20,167 bases of DNA, taken from the NCBI GenBank assembly GCA_011763485.2, contig JAANSK020288268.1:1-20167 (forward strand). The letters are read 5' to 3'. A model generated the notes under the pieces. That model did not search any database and was not told the DNA's origin. It worked only from the letters and a program-made list of their open reading frames with translations. Shown one piece after another: positions 17,138-20,167 of the stretch; the first letter of the stretch is position 1, and each line of letters begins with the position of its first letter. The DNA is from Isoetes engelmannii. Lineage: Eukaryota > Streptophyta > Lycopodiopsida > Isoetales > Isoetaceae. Both the position numbers and the translations under genes were made by a program.

Positions 17138-18340
17138 TTTTAATAGGTAGGATAATAATAATTTAGCTTATGCTTAACCAATTTATTCCACTTATGTATT
17201 ATTAATTAAATTTATATTAATTTACATTTAATCTCTATTTATTATTAGCAGGCTTGCCTAACCTGAGATGCCCTGATTCCTGCAATTCTAGCATGTCCAC
17301 GTGCACTGCCACGTCCGCCTAAAATGATCACATCCATTGGATCTTCATAATTTTTTATTTACGGTCGTGAAAATTAGAAAAACTAAGAAAATTACTGGGC
17401 ATTTGGTTCCTTCGAGCATCTTCAAACTCTGGCAGGATGCTGCCCTATTCCCTAATTAGCTGAATGGACTCTGTCTTGCTTAGGTCTGGTTGTCCATTTT
17501 TTTTTTGTCTTGTGTTCAGATCCGTCCATAGCTGGGCAGGATTCATCTTGGCATGTGAGATCGGCCTCTGCCAACTGGTTATGCCCGGTTGCTTTGGATC
17601 TATTTCTGAGCTTTGTGCAGTCTAGCATAAGCATAAGTGCAGAGCTGACCTCTGGCTTGGGTGTGGCGGTATATAAGGTTTTCCTTACAAAGGTTTTGCT
17701 TGGATGCTGAGGCAGCCAAGTTGGCTTGGGGCTCATCCAATCCATAAGTTGTTTATCTCATCTTTATTTAATTTGCTCGTATTACCATATGCAGTGCATG
17801 CCTTGGCGGACTAAGCCCCATCATCCAATGCCTGGGTTGTGGTCTCCTTATCTTTGCTTTGCTATGTTTGAGTTAGCAGTTTTGCAGGCTTCTCTTGAAT
17901 TTGCAGCCCCTCTTGTTGTATCTTTTCTGCAGTTCTGTAGCTCCCTTTGTTTCTCAACAGTTCCGTGGTTCCTCCTTGTGCTTGCAATTTCCCTTGTTTG
18001 TTGTATGCGTGCTTCTTCAAGCTGCACTTTGCTGGTCTAAATGCATGGCTCTTGGAACAGATGCTACCTCAAATTGACCCTGGAGCTCTAAAGCCCTTCG
18101 TTTGTAAGCTGTAAGTCATTTTTTAGCTTTGTTTGCAGTGGTCTGTAGCATATTGAGAGCATCTCATCCGCTTCTTCAATTGTATTTGGAGACCTAACTA
18201 AATTCGGATCTTCCACACTCTGGAGCTCTAAATGCCTTGATTCCAACATGTAAGTGATTGGAACTTCATTTTATTCCTACAAAAAGCGGGTGTGCGGCAG
18301 ATTCATTGTTATGGTTATTAATTTTTAAAAGTATGTTTAT
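17138..18340. other. Non-coding stretch with local duplications
   Basis: The first 120 bp are very AT-rich. CCACGTGCACTGCCACGTCC near 17298 carries two ACGT cores. A TATA-like TATATAAG is at about 17670. The plus-strand ORFs around 17510-17710 and 17726-18040 are T-rich and hydrophobic by base bias, and I recognise no protein. CTGGAGCTCTAAA occurs at 18080 and 18220, with similar words after each (GCCCTT.../TGCCTT... then GTAAG), so about 45 bp were probably duplicated. Confidence 0.45.
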
Positions 18341-18377
18341 CTGGACTGCTGCTTATACCATGGACTGCTGCTTATAC
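18341..18377 (+). repeat. 20-bp tandem duplication
   Basis: TGGACTGCTGCTTATAC is present at 18341-18357 and again at 18361-18377. It immediately precedes a larger cluster of direct and inverted repeats. Confidence 0.9.
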
Positions 18378-18388
18378 AATCTGAGGCA

Positions 18389-18643
18389 TTAGATAGAATC
18401 AAAGACTCTATATTTTCTCCACGGGAGAAATAAATCTCGAAGCAACCACATTTGCTGAAAATACACCTTGAAGCAAGAGAAAACATCTTGCTTGAAAGAG
18501 AATACCTTCTTAGATGGAACTGGAGAGCTGGAACTCTTTTGAAACACCTTCTTAGATAGAATCAAAGACTCCACATTTGCTGAAGTAAAGCTTGAGCAAC
18601 CACATTCGCTGAAAAAGGAGAACTTCAGAAGAGTTCCAGCTCT
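18389..18643. repeat. Mosaic cluster of direct and inverted repeats
   Basis: TTAGATAGAATCAAAGACTC occurs at 18389-18408 and 18552-18571. A CCACATTTGCTGAA word occurs near 18446 and 18571 and as CCACATTCGCTGAA near 18599. ACCTTCTTAGAT occurs near 18503 and 18547. AGAGCTGGAACTCTT (18524-18538) is the exact reverse complement of 18629-18643. The 88-codon minus-strand ORF over the cluster (18655-18389) has no recognisable domain and shares the repeats. Confidence 0.85.
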
Positions 18644-18837
18644 TTCATGTAACACGGTTCAGTGTTATCAGGCCTGAGGAAATCACGTTCGTCACCCTTC
18701 CAGATGCGTGTGCAACATGTCCTGATTTGTGTCAAGGCACACTTGTTTACAAGTACATCCAAGCCTCAGCACTTGATGAAGATATTTTAACACAAACTGC
18801 TCTCTATCAACATGCTTCAATTTTGCTCAAAAGATGA
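18613..18837 (+). pseudogene. Pentatricopeptide (PPR) protein fragment, PLS type
   Basis: An open frame with no early ATG runs from behind a TGA to the TGA at 18835-18837. From about 18664 it reads VIRPEEITFVTLPDACATCP, then DLCQGTLVYKYIQASALDED and ILTQTALYQHAS. This is the PLS-class PPR pattern: R-P-(x)-E-(I/V)-T-F-V-x-(L)-L-x-A-C-A, then G-K-x-V-H-x-Y-I, then a next repeat starting T-A-L. PPR proteins bind organellar RNA and act in editing, splicing or stability in plastids and mitochondria. Only about one and a half repeats survive, against ten or more in a normal protein. The upstream side is repeat cluster and the downstream side has no further repeats, so this is a fragment. The ATPase fragment lies about 450 bp further on in the same orientation. 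Confidence 0.75.
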
Positions 18838-19102
18838 AGGATACTTATATATAGAAAGTCTTGTCTAGAAGCCAAAATAGTGGGCATGGCAAAGCAGGAA
18901 GGTCTTGCAGTTTTATATACTTTGATTGTGAATATTGCATGCATTCATTTTATCATTATACAAATGATGGACTACTTAGAATGTCATCTGCTGCATCAAA
19001 CTATTAAATGGCTGCTGCATTTGCATTGTGGTTACCACAAGAATGTTACAGAGATTGGTGAGAATCATATGTAGTGAATTAAAGAATGTCTCTTTAGCCT
19101 AG

Positions 19103-19241
19103 ATTATCAGTTATAAGTATTTTCTGTAGTGGGATACAAAGAATGGATAGCCTCCAAAATGTTAAGTTCTCTTTTAAGAAATGCACATACTATTTCGAGA
19201 GTGCACTTGTTCTGGTAGTTGCAGCTATACCTGAGGGTCCT
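19103..19241 (+). pseudogene. ER-type (P2A) calcium ATPase fragment, fourth membrane helix
   Basis: The main frame reads [20 protein letters not shown] then AAIPEG, the fourth transmembrane helix of plant ECA-type SERCA-like pumps, whose I-P-E-G motif carries a calcium ligand. Just upstream, one base out of frame, is KYFL-stop-WDTKNG-stop-PP, which fits the loop before this helix with two Trp-like positions turned to TAG. An extra A in an A run near 19157-19160 accounts for the frame change. After PEG the homology stops at once: the conserved L-P-A-V and phosphorylation site D-K-T-G-T do not follow. The abrupt end may be an exon border or a break. Intact pumps move calcium into the ER. This piece of about 45 codons cannot. 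Confidence 0.82.
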
Positions 19242-20167
19242 TTTATGTATTTGTCCATGGTGGTAGACATATTAGACAATGCATTCATGCTAGATTATTC
19301 TTGTCGTCTCTGTAGAAGCCATATAGTAAAAAAGTGAGTCGCGATGGAACTAAAGGGATAAGCGATTTAGTGTGAAGTACTTGAAGATGACCCAAATTAT
19401 TTTTCTGCATATGTTTGTCCAAACTCTCTTTGCTCTTTAATGCATTATGAAGAGAGCTACCCAAGCATTATGTAAAAGTCTAGACCTCTGGGAAAATCTA
19501 GTTCCAGAAGGATCCCAGATATGAAGTAACAAGTGGTTTCTGTTGAGTTGGGGAATAGAACTTGTATTTGATCATGTAATGCTTTGAAATTAGTTCCTAT
19601 ACTTGCTCAAATGACTGCATATGATTTTGACTCTGGTAGTCTTTTATTCTTGCAGATGGCAAACCAATCTTAGGCACAAAAGCCTTTTCAAAAGATCATT
19701 ATAGTAAGTGTCCTTTGTGGTTCCTTTTCTTCATTTTGAAGATGGCATATGAGTTGGAACGTTGAGATATATTATCATGGCAGTCTAATAGCATATGTTA
19801 TATTGGAGGATCCCATTAATAATTTAGGCTTTTACAATGAAAATTGAGCATGGACCATTGGAGTATAGTTGGGCATAAACCATTGCGGTATAGGTAATCG
19901 ATGAGGCCCATTTCAATTTAATTTACTGATGGGCTTACTAACTACTAGGTTATGTTGGAGACAAAAACCATCTGCACAATTACATTGGCAAGCCCATATG
20001 GTAGATAGTTATTTCCAACATCATTATTTCTTATAATTAAAGAGATGCATGCTGATTCTGCTAATTTGGTTGATGTAAAGATTTCTTGGACTCACGACAT
20101 TAAAGCATAATATATCCGTACTATGATGCAGATCTATTGAAGGCATCTATTTGGCATTATGAATCTT
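19242..20167 (+). other. Non-coding stretch, one weak mini-exon candidate
   Basis: No long open frame was seen. The bases 19656-19703 are bounded by TTTTATTCTTGCAG and ATA|GTAAGTG, both good plant splice signals, and read GKPILGTKAFSKDHY in one frame. It is too short to judge. ATGTTGGA near 19953 and TCCAACAT near 20013 form a short inverted pair of unclear meaning. Confidence 0.35.

Noticed and set aside
8660-17700. A pair of LTRs bounding the retroelement
   Set aside because: No segment upstream of pol matches any segment behind the polypurine tract, and no primer-binding site was seen.
17726-18040. Hydrophobic 104-codon membrane protein
   Set aside because: T-rich sequence gives Leu/Phe/Ser codons by chance; another frame is equally open and no family fits.
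1-20167. tRNA or rRNA genes
   Set aside because: No segment showed a tRNA B-box in a cloverleaf context or rRNA-like conserved words on either strand.

Overview
The window looks like nuclear DNA of a land plant with a repeat-rich, probably large genome. The evidence is a decayed Ty3/gypsy-type retroelement of plant style, microsatellites, small foldback repeats, and short fragments of typical plant gene families: SnRK2 kinase, ATL-type RING-H2 protein, PLS-type pentatricopeptide protein and ER-type calcium ATPase. The species cannot be read from the sequence. I see no complete, undamaged protein-coding gene.

Region by region. 1-1300: a TTCC microsatellite, an old 120-bp direct duplication and an inverted repeat. 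1377-2332 minus: three open stretches with splice-like borders, protein unrecognised. 2400-3768: mostly AT-rich non-coding DNA with short tandem repeats. 3769-3951 minus: one damaged SnRK2 exon. 4069-4165: a GC-rich island. 4213-4524: a foldback element with terminal inverted repeats, the best new mobile-element candidate here. 5111-5301 plus: an open terminal exon of an unknown protein. 5628-8426 minus: six splice-flanked open stretches whose phases do not all chain, possibly a decayed split gene. 7973-8200: an irregular tandem repeat.

8681-16296: a heavily mutated retroelement lying on the plus strand. It lacks recognisable gag, primer-binding site and LTRs. In order it holds a pre-protease open stretch, an aspartic protease, a Ser/Thr/Pro-rich spacer, reverse transcriptase, RNase H, a zinc-binding and partial core integrase, a C-terminal integrase tail, a pyrimidine-rich spacer with two related TATA-plus-ATG segments, then an extra ORF (globular domain, basic cluster, coiled coil), and a polypurine tract. 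The extra ORF downstream of pol recalls the third ORF of Athila/Tat-type elements.

16651-20167: a broken ATL-type RING-H2 gene just behind the polypurine tract, a perfect hairpin where its homology ends, a non-coding stretch with several local duplications, then a pentatricopeptide fragment and an ER calcium ATPase fragment about 450 bp apart. The genes do not form a working system. The picture is a gene-fragment graveyard around a dead retroelement.
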